From Bradyrhizobium erythrophlei (GTDB taxonomy: Bacteria; Pseudomonadota; Alphaproteobacteria; Rhizobiales; Xanthobacteraceae): a stretch of DNA of 64,000 bases. Positions within the stretch are counted from its first letter, which is position 1, and each line of letters starts with the position of its first letter. The translations under genes were made by a program, and so were the position numbers. Under the pieces are notes generated by a model. The model saw only the letters and a program-made list of their open reading frames with translations, searched no databases and was not told the origin of the DNA. Shown in pieces: positions 28,908 through 37,644 of this stretch. The stretch spans positions 5,518,001 to 5,582,000 of the forward strand of contig NZ_LT670817.1 of NCBI RefSeq assembly GCF_900129425.1, written 5' to 3'.

Positions 28908-28937
28908 CAAGGTCCGCGAAGCAATCCGGAACGTGAT

Positions 28938-29609
28938 ATGTTGCTGGATTACGCGAAAGCATGGTCCGATCGCAGGAAGCGCCCGGTGACGTCAGTGCGG
29001 GTCAGTGGCACCGAAGGTTATGCCGACGAGGCCGAGGAGCTTTTCAGGCTCTACGAGGCTTTCCCGGCCGCCGACGCGCACCGCGCGGTGCTGCATCTGA
29101 TCCCGGCGGCGCCGAGCCGCATTCTCGACATCGGTTCGGGAACCGGACGCGACGCGGCGTGGTTCGCAGCCCAGGGCCATCGCGTGGTCGCTGTCGAGCC
29201 CACCGACGCGATGCGCTTGCCGGCCATGGCGCTGCATCCGTCGCCGCGTATCGAATGGCTCGACGACAGCCTGCCGGATCTGGCCCTGCTGCGCGCACGC
29301 GGCGAGCGGTTCGACGTCGTCATGCTCACTGCGGTCTGGATGCATCTCGATGCGCAGCAGCGCCGGCAGGCGATGCCGAACCTCGCTGCCCTGGTGCGGA
29401 CGGGCGGCGCCGTCATCATGCTGATCCGGCACGGGCCGGTCCCGGCGGGGCGGCGGATGTTCGAGATATCGGCCGAGGAGACGATTGAGCTGGCGCGGAT
29501 GGAGGACCTGCATCCGGTTTTGAATGTCCGGACCGAATCCACCCAGGAACAAAATCGGTTGGCCGGCATCAGCTGGACCAATCTGGCGTTCGTGAGCGCG
29601 CGCGCATGA
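28938..29609 (+). CDS. Class I SAM-dependent methyltransferase
   Basis: The 223-residue protein has the methyltransferase motif I ILDIGSGTGRDAAWFAAQGHRVVAVEPTDAMR, motif II-like VVMLTAVWMHLDAQQRRQAMPNLAALV, and TGGAVIMLIRHGP. The acceptor cannot be predicted. The first 40 residues are a short helical extension. The gene has a weak ribosome binding site, so it may be translated from a message that also includes 28680-28907. Confidence 0.85.
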   Translation: MLLDYAKAWSDRRKRPVTSVRVSGTEGYADEAEELFRLYEAFPAADAHRAVLHLIPAAPSRILDIGSGTGRDAAWFAAQGHRVVAVEPTDAMRLPAMALHPSPRIEWLDDSLPDLALLRARGERFDVVMLTAVWMHLDAQQRRQAMPNLAALVRTGGAVIMLIRHGPVPAGRRMFEISAEETIELARMEDLHPVLNVRTESTQEQNRLAGISWTNLAFVSARA

Positions 29610-29621
29610 TCCACTTCCGCG

Positions 29622-29707
29622 CCATGGCCGGCGGGCTCGTCCCGGCCATCCACGTCCTGCTTGCGGCAAAGTCTGGAAGACGTGGATGCCCGGCACGCCG
29701 GGCATGA
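29622..29707. repeat. Palindromic repeat, family A copy 3
   Basis: CCATGGCCGG...CCGGCCATCCACGTC is answered by GACGTGGATGCCCGGC and GCCGGGCATGAC. It separates the convergent methyltransferase and SET-domain genes and looks like the copies at 5481 and 10374. Confidence 0.85.
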
Positions 29708-29728
29708 CGGCTTCATCATCAGGGCCGC

Positions 29729-30400
29729 TTAGGCTGAAGCGCTGTTTTCCCGCCCCGCCATATCCTTGGGCCTGGCTGATATCCCGGACTTGGCGGCTGT
29801 CGTTTTGCGCGTGGCGGACTTTCCGGCGTGGCCGTTCAGGAGCTTGCCGTTTGCCTTGGCGCCGTTCAGCTTCTGCTTGGTATTTTCTTTGGCCTTCGCC
29901 GCCTGCTTCTCGGCTTTCCTCAGCGCCTTCTTCTCGGCTTTGGCCTTCAGGCGCGCCTTCTCGGCCCGCGCCTCGGCGCGCTTCTTCTTGCGCTTCTTTT
30001 CGCAAGCCGCGCATTTGCAGCCGATCGGCTTCAGATAGGCCTTGAAATAATCGGTGCCGTAATCGTAGTTGATCTCGTCGCCCGGCTCGATATTCTTGAT
30101 GGCGCGGATCACGACCTTGCGCTTGCGCGCGCTGACGTCGGATTCCGCATTCGGCTTGCAGGCATGATTGATGTAGCGGGCGATGTTCTCGCGCACCGAA
30201 CCGTCGATGGTCCAGCGGCCGTTGAGCTCGAACAGGTACTTGTTCTCGATCGCGTCGTCTTTTTTCTTCCTGGAATCCAGCAGCGGACCAAAATAACGGA
30301 CGATTTTGGCGCCCTTCTTGATCGGTTTGGTGGCGAAGAGGCCAAGTCCGGTGCGGGAACGGCCGATACGATAAGGTTTTTTCGTCGATATGGCAGGCAT
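29729..30400 (-). CDS. SET-domain lysine methyltransferase with lysine-rich tail
   Basis: The 223-residue protein has a SET domain (about 10-120): YRIGRSRTGLGLFATKPIKKGAKI, the catalytic NHACKPNAE (78-86), and EINYDYG (109-115). A post-SET cysteine cluster CKCAAC (128-133) probably binds zinc with one domain cysteine. Residues 134-223 form a highly basic, Ala/Lys-rich tail like histone H1. SET enzymes transfer methyl groups from SAM to protein lysines. In bacteria the target is usually unknown; the tail could bind DNA or be a substrate itself. Confidence 0.85.
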   Translation of the reverse strand: MPAISTKKPYRIGRSRTGLGLFATKPIKKGAKIVRYFGPLLDSRKKKDDAIENKYLFELNGRWTIDGSVRENIARYINHACKPNAESDVSARKRKVVIRAIKNIEPGDEINYDYGTDYFKAYLKPIGCKCAACEKKRKKKRAEARAEKARLKAKAEKKALRKAEKQAAKAKENTKQKLNGAKANGKLLNGHAGKSATRKTTAAKSGISARPKDMAGRENSASA

Positions 30401-30557
30401 GATCTATTGGAACTGACACGCTAGTGAATGCGAGGGGTCGCGAAGCCGCTGTTCTAAGACGATTCCGGATCAATGTCAGGTGTTTCGCGCATCCGCGGCG
30501 ATCCTTCCCCAGATTGCGCAGGGCAGGGTCGATATATCGGTTCCCTTCGGCGCTGAC

Positions 30558-31292
30558 TTAATAAGGCCCCGGTGGCCGGCCGATGGTCGACTTGAGCATG
30601 GCCTCCAGCAAGGTTTCGGCGTCAGTACCCTTGGGGAGCCGTCGCAGGATATCGGATAGCCGATCATCGAGCAGCAGCATGGTGAAGCCGTGCACCAGCG
30701 ACCAGGCGCGGGCGATCGCCGCGGCCTGTTCGAGCGACAGCGCTTCTTCGTGGATCTGCTCCTGCCGGTTGGCCCCGACAGCGCCGGCCAATCCCGCGAA
30801 CGCCGCACAGGCGGCCTCGTGCAGCGACGGCCGCGACATATCGAGCCGCTCTGTGCGGAACATCAGCCCGTACATGCCGGGATGCGCCTCCGCGTAGGCG
30901 ACATAGGCCTTGGCCCGCGCCATCGCCTTCTCGGCCGGCGAGGCGCCTGCCGCGCCGGCTGCCGCCATCGCGGTATTGAATTGCCGGAAACCGATTGCGG
31001 CGAGTTCGCTGACGAGTCCGGTGAGGTCGCCGAAATGATGAGTCGGCGCGGCATGCGACACGCCGGCCTCGCGCGCCACCGCACGCAGCGTCAATCCGGC
31101 GAGCCCGTCGCGTTCGAGCACGCGTTCGGCCGCTTCGAGCAGAGCGTCGCGCAGCGCGCCGTGATGGTACGGGGAATCTGCGTTGGCGCCGACGCTGCGC
31201 GCCGCGCCCGGCTTGCCGCCGGCGCGCGCGGGCGTCGTGTTGCTTGCCGCGCGCCGGACGCGGGTCCCGGCGGCTTCGGGTTTTTTGGCCAT
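30558..31292 (-). CDS. TetR-family transcriptional regulator
   Basis: The 244-residue repressor has the TetR DNA-binding domain at about 40-90 (ALLEAAERVLERDGLAGLTLRAVAREAGVSHAAPTHHFGDLTGLVSELAAIGF) and a C-terminal ligand pocket of the TetR_C_33/WHG type. The N terminus before it is long, basic and disordered. I start it at ATG 31292; a GTG at 31310 would put the start two bases from the operator. It is divergent from the carotenoid oxygenase, and the palindromes in between are the likely operators. Confidence 0.85.
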   Translation of the reverse strand: MAKKPEAAGTRVRRAASNTTPARAGGKPGAARSVGANADSPYHHGALRDALLEAAERVLERDGLAGLTLRAVAREAGVSHAAPTHHFGDLTGLVSELAAIGFRQFNTAMAAAGAAGASPAEKAMARAKAYVAYAEAHPGMYGLMFRTERLDMSRPSLHEAACAAFAGLAGAVGANRQEQIHEEALSLEQAAAIARAWSLVHGFTMLLLDDRLSDILRRLPKGTDAETLLEAMLKSTIGRPPGPY

Positions 31293-31311
31293 TTCGGGCT
31301 TATAGATCACG

Positions 31312-31383
31312 ATTTTTACACTGTAAAGATTTGGCTTGACGGCTCAAGCGCTTCCCTGTAACCCATCTTTACGGTGTAAAGAT
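31312..31383 (+). promoter_or_regulatory. Promoter bracketed by two TetR-type operators
   Basis: Operator O1 (31312-31330) and O2 (31365-31383, ATCTTTACGGTGTAAAGAT) are 19-bp palindromes of the form ATCTTTACA-N-TGTAAAGAT with one mismatch each. Between them lie TTGACG (31336-31341), 17 bases, and TAACCC (31359-31364). O2 starts directly at the -10 edge. Operator centres are 53 bp apart, about five helical turns. This fits looping repression of the oxygenase gene and autoregulation of tetR. Confidence 0.8.
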
Positions 31384-31402
31384 AAGGTCGAGGGAGCATC
31401 CG

Positions 31403-32806
31403 ATGCAGCAGAACGCAGCGACCAACGCGGTCCGAACCAATCTGGCGCCGATTCCGTTTGAATGCGACGCGCCGTATCTCAAGGTCGTCGGCGAATTGCC
31501 GCGCGAACTCAACGGCACGCTCTATCGCAACGGCCCCAATCCGCAGTTCGATGCCCCCGATGCCCACTGGTTCGTCGGCGACGGCATGCTGCACGCCTTC
31601 CATCTCGAGAACGGCCGCGCCAGTTATCGCAACCGCTGGGTCCGCACCCCGAAATGGCAGGCCGAACACGACGCCGGCCGCGCGCTGTTCGGCGGCTTCG
31701 GCCGCAAGCTGCCGGATGCGCCGGCGGGGTTGACCCAGGACGGCGGGGTCGCCAACACCAATATCGTCTTTCACGCCGGGCGCCTGCTGGCGCTGGAGGA
31801 AGCGCATCTGCCGACCGAGATCGAACCCGGCACGCTGCATACCCGCGGCTATTGCAACTATGGCGGCGGCATCGCCGGCCCCTTCACCGCGCATCCCAAG
31901 ATCGATCCCGTCACCGGCGAGATGCTGTTCTTCGGCTATAACGCCGCCGGCCCGCTCACCCCCGCCCTCTCCTTCGGATCCGTCAATGCTTCCGGGGTGG
32001 TGACACGCTTCGATCGCTTCGAGGCGCCCTACGCCAGCATGGTGCACGACTTCGTCGTCACTGAACATCATCTGCTGTTTCCGATTCTCCCTGTCACCGG
32101 CAGCATGGAGCGCGCGATGCGCGGCCGGCCGCCTTACGCCTGGGAGCCGGACAAGGGCGCCTATGTCGGCATCATGAAGCGCAACGGTAAAGCCAGCGAC
32201 ATCGTCTGGTTTCGCGCCGAGAGCTGCTACGTGTTTCATGTGATGAACGCATGGGAGGAAGGCGACCGCATCGTCGCCGACGTCATGCAGTTCGAGGAAG
32301 CCCCCTTGTTCAATCATCCCGACGGCTCGCCGACCGATCCCAAGAAATCGCGGGCGCGGCTGTGCCGCTGGAGCTTCGACCTGTCTGCCAATACCGACCG
32401 CTTCACGCAGACCTATCTGGACGACATGACGGGCGAATTCCCGCGCATCGACGAGCGCCGCGCCGGGCTTCAAAGCAATCATGGCTGGTACGCCTGCGCC
32501 AATCCCGACCTGCCGATGTTCGGCGCTCTCTCCGGCATCGTGCATGTCGATGGCAGCGGATCGCGCCTTGGCCAATATCTGCTCCCCGCAGGCGACTCGA
32601 TTTCGGAAGCCGTGTTCGTCGCGCGCGGCGATGAGGCCGCGGAGGGCGACGGCTGGCTGTTGGCCGCGGTCTGGCGTGCTCGCGACAACCGCAGCGATCT
32701 CGCGGTCTTCAACGCCGGCGATGTCGAAGCCGGTCCCGTCGCGCTGGTGCAGCTGGGGCATCGGGTGCCCGATGGCTTTCATGGCAATTGGGTGGGTGCG
32801 GCCTAA
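31403..32806 (+). CDS. Carotenoid oxygenase family protein
   Basis: The 467-residue protein is an iron(II) dioxygenase that splits an alkene bond in apocarotenoid- or stilbene-like substrates. The fold's iron ligands are visible: His164 (AHPKID), His215 (VHDFV), His279 (FHVMN) and His460 (FHGNW). The blocks GTLYRNGPNPQF and GDGMLHAFHL are family-typical. No signal peptide is present. GAGGGAG stands six bases before the ATG. It is controlled by the two-operator promoter just upstream. Confidence 0.92.
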   Translation: MQQNAATNAVRTNLAPIPFECDAPYLKVVGELPRELNGTLYRNGPNPQFDAPDAHWFVGDGMLHAFHLENGRASYRNRWVRTPKWQAEHDAGRALFGGFGRKLPDAPAGLTQDGGVANTNIVFHAGRLLALEEAHLPTEIEPGTLHTRGYCNYGGGIAGPFTAHPKIDPVTGEMLFFGYNAAGPLTPALSFGSVNASGVVTRFDRFEAPYASMVHDFVVTEHHLLFPILPVTGSMERAMRGRPPYAWEPDKGAYVGIMKRNGKASDIVWFRAESCYVFHVMNAWEEGDRIVADVMQFEEAPLFNHPDGSPTDPKKSRARLCRWSFDLSANTDRFTQTYLDDMTGEFPRIDERRAGLQSNHGWYACANPDLPMFGALSGIVHVDGSGSRLGQYLLPAGDSISEAVFVARGDEAAEGDGWLLAAVWRARDNRSDLAVFNAGDVEAGPVALVQLGHRVPDGFHGNWVGAA

Positions 32807-32869
32807 GTACGCAGGGGCGCGGGCGCCGGCAATGTCCTCATGGCAGTGCTTCTTCTCGGCCCCATCACC

Positions 32870-32995
32870 GTCATTCCGGGGCGCACGCAAGCGCGAACCC
32901 GGAATCTCGCGCCGATGATCTCGGGATTCCGGGCTCGCTCAGCACAACATTGACGAAAACATCAATTTCGTCGCGAACTCACGCCCCGGAATGAC
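32870..32995. repeat. Palindromic repeat, family B copy 2
   Basis: GTCATTCCGGGGCGCACGC at the left end is matched by CACGCCCCGGAATGAC at the right end, with an inner CCCGGAATCTCG / CTCGGGATTCCGGG pair. It lies between the oxygenase gene and the second TetR-type promoter. Confidence 0.85.
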
Positions 32996-33004
32996 GGCAG
33001 TACG

Positions 33005-33077
33005 ATTTTTACACTGTAAAGATTTCGCTTGACGCCCGCTCCTTTCGCCTCTAATTCTATCTTTACGATGTAAAGAT
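33005..33077 (+). promoter_or_regulatory. Second promoter with the same two operators
   Basis: O3 (33005-33023) is identical to O1. O4 (33059-33077, ATCTTTACGATGTAAAGAT) differs from O2 at one central base. TTGACG (33029-33034) is six bases after O3, followed by 17 bases and TAATTC (33052-33057). The layout copies that before the oxygenase gene, so the TetR protein should control this promoter too. Spacing between operator centres is 54 bp. Confidence 0.8.
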
Positions 33078-33094
33078 TAGCCCGCGAGGCTGCC

Positions 33095-33667
33095 ATGACG
33101 ATATTCCTGATCCTTGCCCCCTATGGCGCATTTAGCCTGCTGATGCTGCTGACCTCGGCCACGGCGAGCCTGTTTGCGGCAGCGGTGATCTCCCTGCTCG
33201 TCATCGGGTCCGACATTATGCGCGGCCGTTCGATCAAGATCCTGGGCGCGGGCTCCGCGATCCTGTTTGCCGCGGTCGGCTTCTATCTCATGCTGGTCGA
33301 TTCGAGCTTGAGCAGCTCGGCCGTGAGGCTGGCCGTCGATGCCGGTGTATTCGCGATCTCACTCGCGTCGCTGGCGGCCCGCTTCCCGTTCACGCTGCAA
33401 TATGCCCGCGAAATGGTCGACGCCGAAACCGCCGCTTTGCCCGGCTTCCTGAAAGCGAACTATATCATCACCGCCGCGTGGATCGGCGCGTTTCTGCTGA
33501 TGATGATCGCCAACGCTCTGACGATGTACGTGCCGGGGCTGCCGCTGTGGTTGGGACTTGTAATCGCCTTCGCTGCCCGTAACAGTGCGGCTTATTTCAC
33601 AAAGTGGTACCCTCAATACCGGCAAACGAAATATGCGGCGCCGGCTGGGTCGGCCGGCGCACACTAA
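33095..33667 (+). CDS. Small integral membrane protein of the TetR regulon
   Basis: The 190-residue protein has about six hydrophobic segments (7-24, 26-41, 49-66, 78-95, 124-142, 150-163). No family is recognised. It has no cysteine or histidine cluster that would suggest metal binding. Its promoter copies that of the carotenoid oxygenase, so it is likely produced under the same condition, perhaps handling a hydrophobic substrate or product; that is inference only. Confidence 0.75.
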   Translation: MTIFLILAPYGAFSLLMLLTSATASLFAAAVISLLVIGSDIMRGRSIKILGAGSAILFAAVGFYLMLVDSSLSSSAVRLAVDAGVFAISLASLAARFPFTLQYAREMVDAETAALPGFLKANYIITAAWIGAFLLMMIANALTMYVPGLPLWLGLVIAFAARNSAAYFTKWYPQYRQTKYAAPAGSAGAH

Positions 33668-33697
33668 AGATCGTGCGGCTTACGCCAAAGAAAACTG

Positions 33698-33731
33698 GAT
33701 GGCTTCGTCGCTTTGCTGCTCGCAATGACGG
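33698..33731. repeat. Short palindromic element, 'attgcctcgtcgc' family
   Basis: GGATGGCTTCGTCGC and CTGCTCGCAATGACG form the same signature as the element at 3226-3318 but shorter. It lies between the membrane-protein gene and the YciB-family gene. Confidence 0.5.
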
Positions 33732-33754
33732 GAAGCGCCACCGAGGACACGACC

Positions 33755-34306
33755 ATGAAGGACGTATTCGCCAAGCTCGCCACCGACTTCCTGTCCACCA
33801 TCGTGTTCCTTACGCTGTACCTGGTGTCAGGCAATGTGGTGCTGGCGACCTGCGTCGCGATCGCAGGCGCCGTGGCTCAGGTCATCTACAGCAGAGCCAA
33901 GCGGCAGCCCCTCAGTTTCATGACCTACGCCAGCCTGGCGCTGGTGATCGTGCTCGGCAGCGCGACGCTTCTGACCAGCGACCCCCGCTTCGTGCTGGCG
34001 AAACCCGCGATCGCGCATTTTGCAATTGGCGCAATCATGCTCAAGCGCGGCTGGATGCTGCGCTACATGCCGCCGATCGTCGCCGAAACCATCCCGGAAT
34101 ACGTCACCATTGCCGGCTACGCCTGGGCGGCGCTGATGTTCGCGCTCGGCCTCGGTACCATCGCGGTGGCCCTGACCGGCGACATGAAGCTGTGGGCGAT
34201 CTATGTATCCGTGGTCGCGATAGGAGCGAAGGTCGCGGCCTTCGCCGTGCAATATGTCGCGTTTCGCATGCTGGTCACCAATCGGATTCGCGCCGCCCGC
34301 GCCTGA
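33755..34306 (+). CDS. YciB-family inner-membrane septation-type protein
   Basis: The 183-residue protein has five to six membrane segments and the YciB/IspZ family opening KLATDFLSTIVFLTLYLVSGNVVLATCVAIAGAVAQ with the KRGWMLRYMP loop. In enterobacteria, YciB influences envelope synthesis and division. I start at ATG 33755 (MKDVFAK); the longer frame from 33713 has no ribosome binding site. It follows the membrane gene by 87 bp and may be in the same operon or read from its own promoter. Confidence 0.8.
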   Translation: MKDVFAKLATDFLSTIVFLTLYLVSGNVVLATCVAIAGAVAQVIYSRAKRQPLSFMTYASLALVIVLGSATLLTSDPRFVLAKPAIAHFAIGAIMLKRGWMLRYMPPIVAETIPEYVTIAGYAWAALMFALGLGTIAVALTGDMKLWAIYVSVVAIGAKVAAFAVQYVAFRMLVTNRIRAARA

Positions 34307-34427
34307 CGCTCGCGCCCCTGCCACACCATTGGGCTTGCGCCGCGAGATGCGTTATACCGCCCCGGAAGCCACCCAGATCCCGGGATCATTCCGGATTTGC
34401 CAGAAAAACGCTGAGGAGAACTTTGAA

Positions 34428-34724
34428 ATGGCCGTGGACGGAAACTGGAACATCACCATGAGCACGCCGATGGGCGAGCGCAACGCCACGCTGACCCTGA
34501 AGAACGCGGGCGGCACGCTGACGGGCACGCAGGGCGCCGACGGCAATTCGGGCGAGATCTTCGACGGCACCGCCAACGGCGACGACGTCGCCTGGAAAAT
34601 CTCGATCACCAACCCGATGCCGCTGGCGCTGGCGTTCACCGGCAAGGTTTCCGGCGACACCATGTCCGGCGAAATGGGCATCGGCCCGATGGGCAGCTTT
34701 CCGTTCAAGGGGGTTAGGGCGTAG
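34428..34724 (+). CDS. Conserved small protein (98 aa)
   Basis: The protein (MAVDGNWNITMSTPMGERNATLTLKNAGGTLTGTQGADGNSGEIFDGTANGDDVAWKISIT...) looks like a small all-beta domain with repeated GTLTG / GEIFDG turns. GAGGAG lies eight bases upstream. Proteins of this pattern are common in Bradyrhizobium and related genera but have no assigned role. No signal peptide is visible, so it is cytoplasmic. Confidence 0.7.
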   Translation: MAVDGNWNITMSTPMGERNATLTLKNAGGTLTGTQGADGNSGEIFDGTANGDDVAWKISITNPMPLALAFTGKVSGDTMSGEMGIGPMGSFPFKGVRA

Positions 34725-34744
34725 GCGCACGAGTCGCGCTGCGC

Positions 34745-34876
34745 TCCCTCGCCCCGCACTTCGCGGGGAGAGGGTTGGGGTGAGGGGCTCTCTCATCCGC
34801 CGCGACTCGCGGAGGGTCCCCTCACCCGAAATTCGCTATCGCGAATTTCGACCTCTCCCCGCAAGCGGGGCGAGGT
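34745..34876. repeat. Palindromic repeat, family C copy 1
   Basis: CTCGCCCCGC...GCGGGGAGAGGGTTGGGGTGAGGG on the left is matched by CCCCTCACCC...CGACCTCTCCCCGC...GCGGGGCGAGG on the right, with an inner GAAATTCGC/GCGAATTTC pair. A related copy is at 41698-41812. It lies between convergent genes. Confidence 0.8.
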
Positions 34877-34882
34877 TAAGAG

Positions 34883-36535
34883 TCACCCCAGATTCAATTC
34901 CTTGAAGAAATCATTGCCCTTGTCGTCGATGATGATGAAGGCCGGGAAATCCTCGACCTCGATGCGCCAGATCGCTTCCATGCCGAGTTCGGGATATTCC
35001 ACCACTTCGACCTTCTTGATGCAGTGTTCGGCGAGGTTGGCCGCGGCACCGCCGATCGAGCCCAGATAAAATCCGCCGTGCTTCTTGCAGGCCTCGCGCA
35101 CCGCGACCGCGCGGTTGCCCTTGGCCACCATCACCATCGATCCGCCCGCCGCCTGGAACTGGTCGACGAAGGAATCCATCCGCCCCGCGGTGGTCGGGCC
35201 GAACGCGCCGGAGGCGTAGCCGTCCGGCGTCTTGGCGGGCCCCGCGTAGTAGACCGGATGGTTCTTGAAATAATCCGGCAGCGGTTCGCCCTTCTCCAGC
35301 CGCTCACGCAATTTGGCATGCGCCGAATCCCGCGCGACGATCATGGTGCCGGTCAGCGACAGCCGCGTCTTGGTCGGATATTTTGAAAGCGTCGCGAGAA
35401 TTTCCTTCATCGGCCGGTTGAGATCGATTTTAACCACCTCGCCGCCGAGCGCCTGCTCCACGGCCGGCAGGTATTGCGCGGGGTTGTGTTCAAGCTCTTC
35501 GAGATAGACGCCGTCTTTGGTGATCTTGCCGAGCACCTGGCGGTCCGCCGAGCAGGATACGCCAAGTCCGATCGGCAGCGAGGCGCCGTGGCGCGGCAGC
35601 CGGATCACCCGCACGTCGTGGCAAAAATATTTGCCGCCGAACTGCGCGCCGACGCCGAGCGACTGCGTCATGGCAAGGATTTCCTGCTCCATCTCGAGAT
35701 CGCGGAACGCGTTGCCGTCGGCCGAGCCGTGGGTCGGCAGCGCGTCGAGATATCGCGCGGAGGCGAGTTTTACGGTCTTCATGCAGAGTTCGGCCGAGGT
35801 GCCGCCGATCACGATCGCCAGATGATAGGGCGGGCACGCCGCGGTGCCGAGCGTCAGCACCTTCTCTTTCAGGAACGCCAGCATACGGTCCCGCGTCAGC
35901 ACCGAGGGCGTCGCCTGGAACAGGAAGCTCTTGTTGGCGGAGCCGCCGCCCTTGGCCATGAACATGAACTTGTAGGCATCATCGCCTTCGGCATAGATCT
36001 CGCATTGCGCCGGCATGTTGTTGGCGGTGTTCTTCTCCTCATACATCGACAGCGGCGCCACCTGCGAATAACGCAGGTTGCGGCGCAAGTAAGCGTCGCG
36101 CGCACCTTCCGAGAGCGCCGCCTCGTCGTCGCCGTCGGTGATAACGCGAAAACCCTTCTTGCCCATGATGATGGCGGTGCCGGTGTCCTGGCACATCGGC
36201 AATACGCCGCCGGCGGCGATGTTGGCGTTCTTCAAAAAATCGAACGCGACGAACTTGTCGTTGTCGCTGGCCTCCTTGTCGTCGAGGATGCTGCGCAACT
36301 GCTTCAGGTGCCCCGGCCGCAGATAATGATTGATGTCGCCGAACGCGGCCTCACTCAGCGCCCGCAGTGCCTCGCGCGACACCACCAGCATGTCCTTGCC
36401 CAGCACCTTCTCGACCCGCACGCCCTCGGTCGTGATCTTCTTGTACGGCGTGGTGTCCGGCCCGAGCGGAAACAGCGGCGTGTGCTTGTAGGGCGGAACG
36501 GGTTTCGGGTCGGGGAAGGCGGTCGGGGCGTTCAT
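34883..36535 (-). CDS. Fumarate hydratase, class I (iron-sulfur)
   Basis: The enzyme interconverts fumarate and malate in the TCA cycle with an oxygen-sensitive 4Fe-4S cluster. The 550-residue single polypeptide has both class I domains: the N-terminal cluster motif PMCQDTGTAIIMGKKG, the second cysteine GVSCSADRQ, and the C-terminal domain with GPTTAGRMDSF and KHGGFYLGSIGGAAAN. No class II enzyme is seen here. The gene is monocistronic, with icd elsewhere in the window. Confidence 0.95.
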   Translation of the reverse strand: MNAPTAFPDPKPVPPYKHTPLFPLGPDTTPYKKITTEGVRVEKVLGKDMLVVSREALRALSEAAFGDINHYLRPGHLKQLRSILDDKEASDNDKFVAFDFLKNANIAAGGVLPMCQDTGTAIIMGKKGFRVITDGDDEAALSEGARDAYLRRNLRYSQVAPLSMYEEKNTANNMPAQCEIYAEGDDAYKFMFMAKGGGSANKSFLFQATPSVLTRDRMLAFLKEKVLTLGTAACPPYHLAIVIGGTSAELCMKTVKLASARYLDALPTHGSADGNAFRDLEMEQEILAMTQSLGVGAQFGGKYFCHDVRVIRLPRHGASLPIGLGVSCSADRQVLGKITKDGVYLEELEHNPAQYLPAVEQALGGEVVKIDLNRPMKEILATLSKYPTKTRLSLTGTMIVARDSAHAKLRERLEKGEPLPDYFKNHPVYYAGPAKTPDGYASGAFGPTTAGRMDSFVDQFQAAGGSMVMVAKGNRAVAVREACKKHGGFYLGSIGGAAANLAEHCIKKVEVVEYPELGMEAIWRIEVEDFPAFIIIDDKGNDFFKELNLG

Positions 36536-36717
36536 GGCTTGCTCGCAGGTTTGGAGCCGGAAGCGCCTGCTTTGAGACGCCGCGCCGGCGATTGGACCGT
36601 TCTAAGCACTTTCCGGACAAAGGGAAGGTTCTGGATGCTTCGGCATAGTCGGGATGAGCGCAACGCATCGGGGCCACAATGCTTCAAAAAATGGCACCGG
36701 ACTTGTGCCCTCCTCCC

Positions 36718-37644
36718 CTACCCCTCGTTCCGTCCCGTCGCCTCGCGCGCGGCCTGCATCAGGGACTCCCGCAGCCAGATGTGTCCCTGGTCGAGGTTGG
36801 CACCGATATGCCAGGCCATGAAGAAGTGCTGTTCGGGTATCTCCGTCGGCAGTTCATGCACGTCGAGGTCGAAATTCGAGGAAATCGAATTGACGAAGAA
36901 TCGCGGCAGCACGCCGATCAGGTCGGTGCGTTCGATCATCGGCGGCATCGACCAGATCTTCGATGCCATATAGGCCACCTCGCGCGAGGTCGACGTGACC
37001 GCCAGGCTCTTGTCGACAAAGGTCAGGCTGCGCAGCTCGCGGTTGAGCGTGATGTGCCGCAGTCTGCCGAAGGTCGCGAGATCAAGAGGCTTGGCGATAT
37101 GCGGATGGTCGCGGCGGCTGACGACGACGAGATCGGCGCGGCAGATCGGCTTGTAAACGATATCGGTCATATCGACAGGGAATGAAAAGCAGACCAGGTC
37201 CAACAGCCCCGTGCGCAGGTCGTCGAACAGCTTGGGATGGGCCTGGATGCATTCGACTGATATCCCCGGCGCCTCGGTGACGGCAGCGCGAACCAGCGCC
37301 GGCATGATCAGGGGTTCCAGCGGCTCGGCGACGATCACCCGGAATATCCGCTTGTAGCTCAAGAGGTCGAAGCTGGCGCCGGAGGGAAGATGACGGCCGA
37401 TCAGGCCAAGCGCTTCCCGAACCGGATGAATCAGCTCCCTCGCCTTCGTTGTCGGCGCGACGCCTTTCGGGCTGCGAATAAACAGCTGGTCGTCTAACGA
37501 GTGACGCAGCCGCGCCAGCGCGTTCGATACCGCGGGCTGGCTCATGCCGAGACGCTCGGAGGCCCGGCTGATGTTGTTGTTGGAATAGATCGCCTCGAAA
37601 ATAACGAGAAGGTTGAGGTCCATGTTCTTGAGATTTGCGGACAT
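36718..37644 (-). CDS. LysR-family transcriptional regulator, NodD-like
   Basis: The 308-residue regulator has the LysR winged helix (about 8-67, LNLLVIFEAIYSNNNISRASERLGMSQPAVSNALARLRHSLDDQLFIRSPKGVAPTTKA) and a ligand domain (about 95-300). The FIRSPKGVAPTTKARELIHPVREAL stretch places it in the NodD/SyrM-like branch. No nod genes or clear nod box are seen nearby. It faces a divergent small secreted-protein gene across 384 bp, which is the natural candidate target. Confidence 0.88.
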   Translation of the reverse strand: MSANLKNMDLNLLVIFEAIYSNNNISRASERLGMSQPAVSNALARLRHSLDDQLFIRSPKGVAPTTKARELIHPVREALGLIGRHLPSGASFDLLSYKRIFRVIVAEPLEPLIMPALVRAAVTEAPGISVECIQAHPKLFDDLRTGLLDLVCFSFPVDMTDIVYKPICRADLVVVSRRDHPHIAKPLDLATFGRLRHITLNRELRSLTFVDKSLAVTSTSREVAYMASKIWSMPPMIERTDLIGVLPRFFVNSISSNFDLDVHELPTEIPEQHFFMAWHIGANLDQGHIWLRESLMQAAREATGRNEG

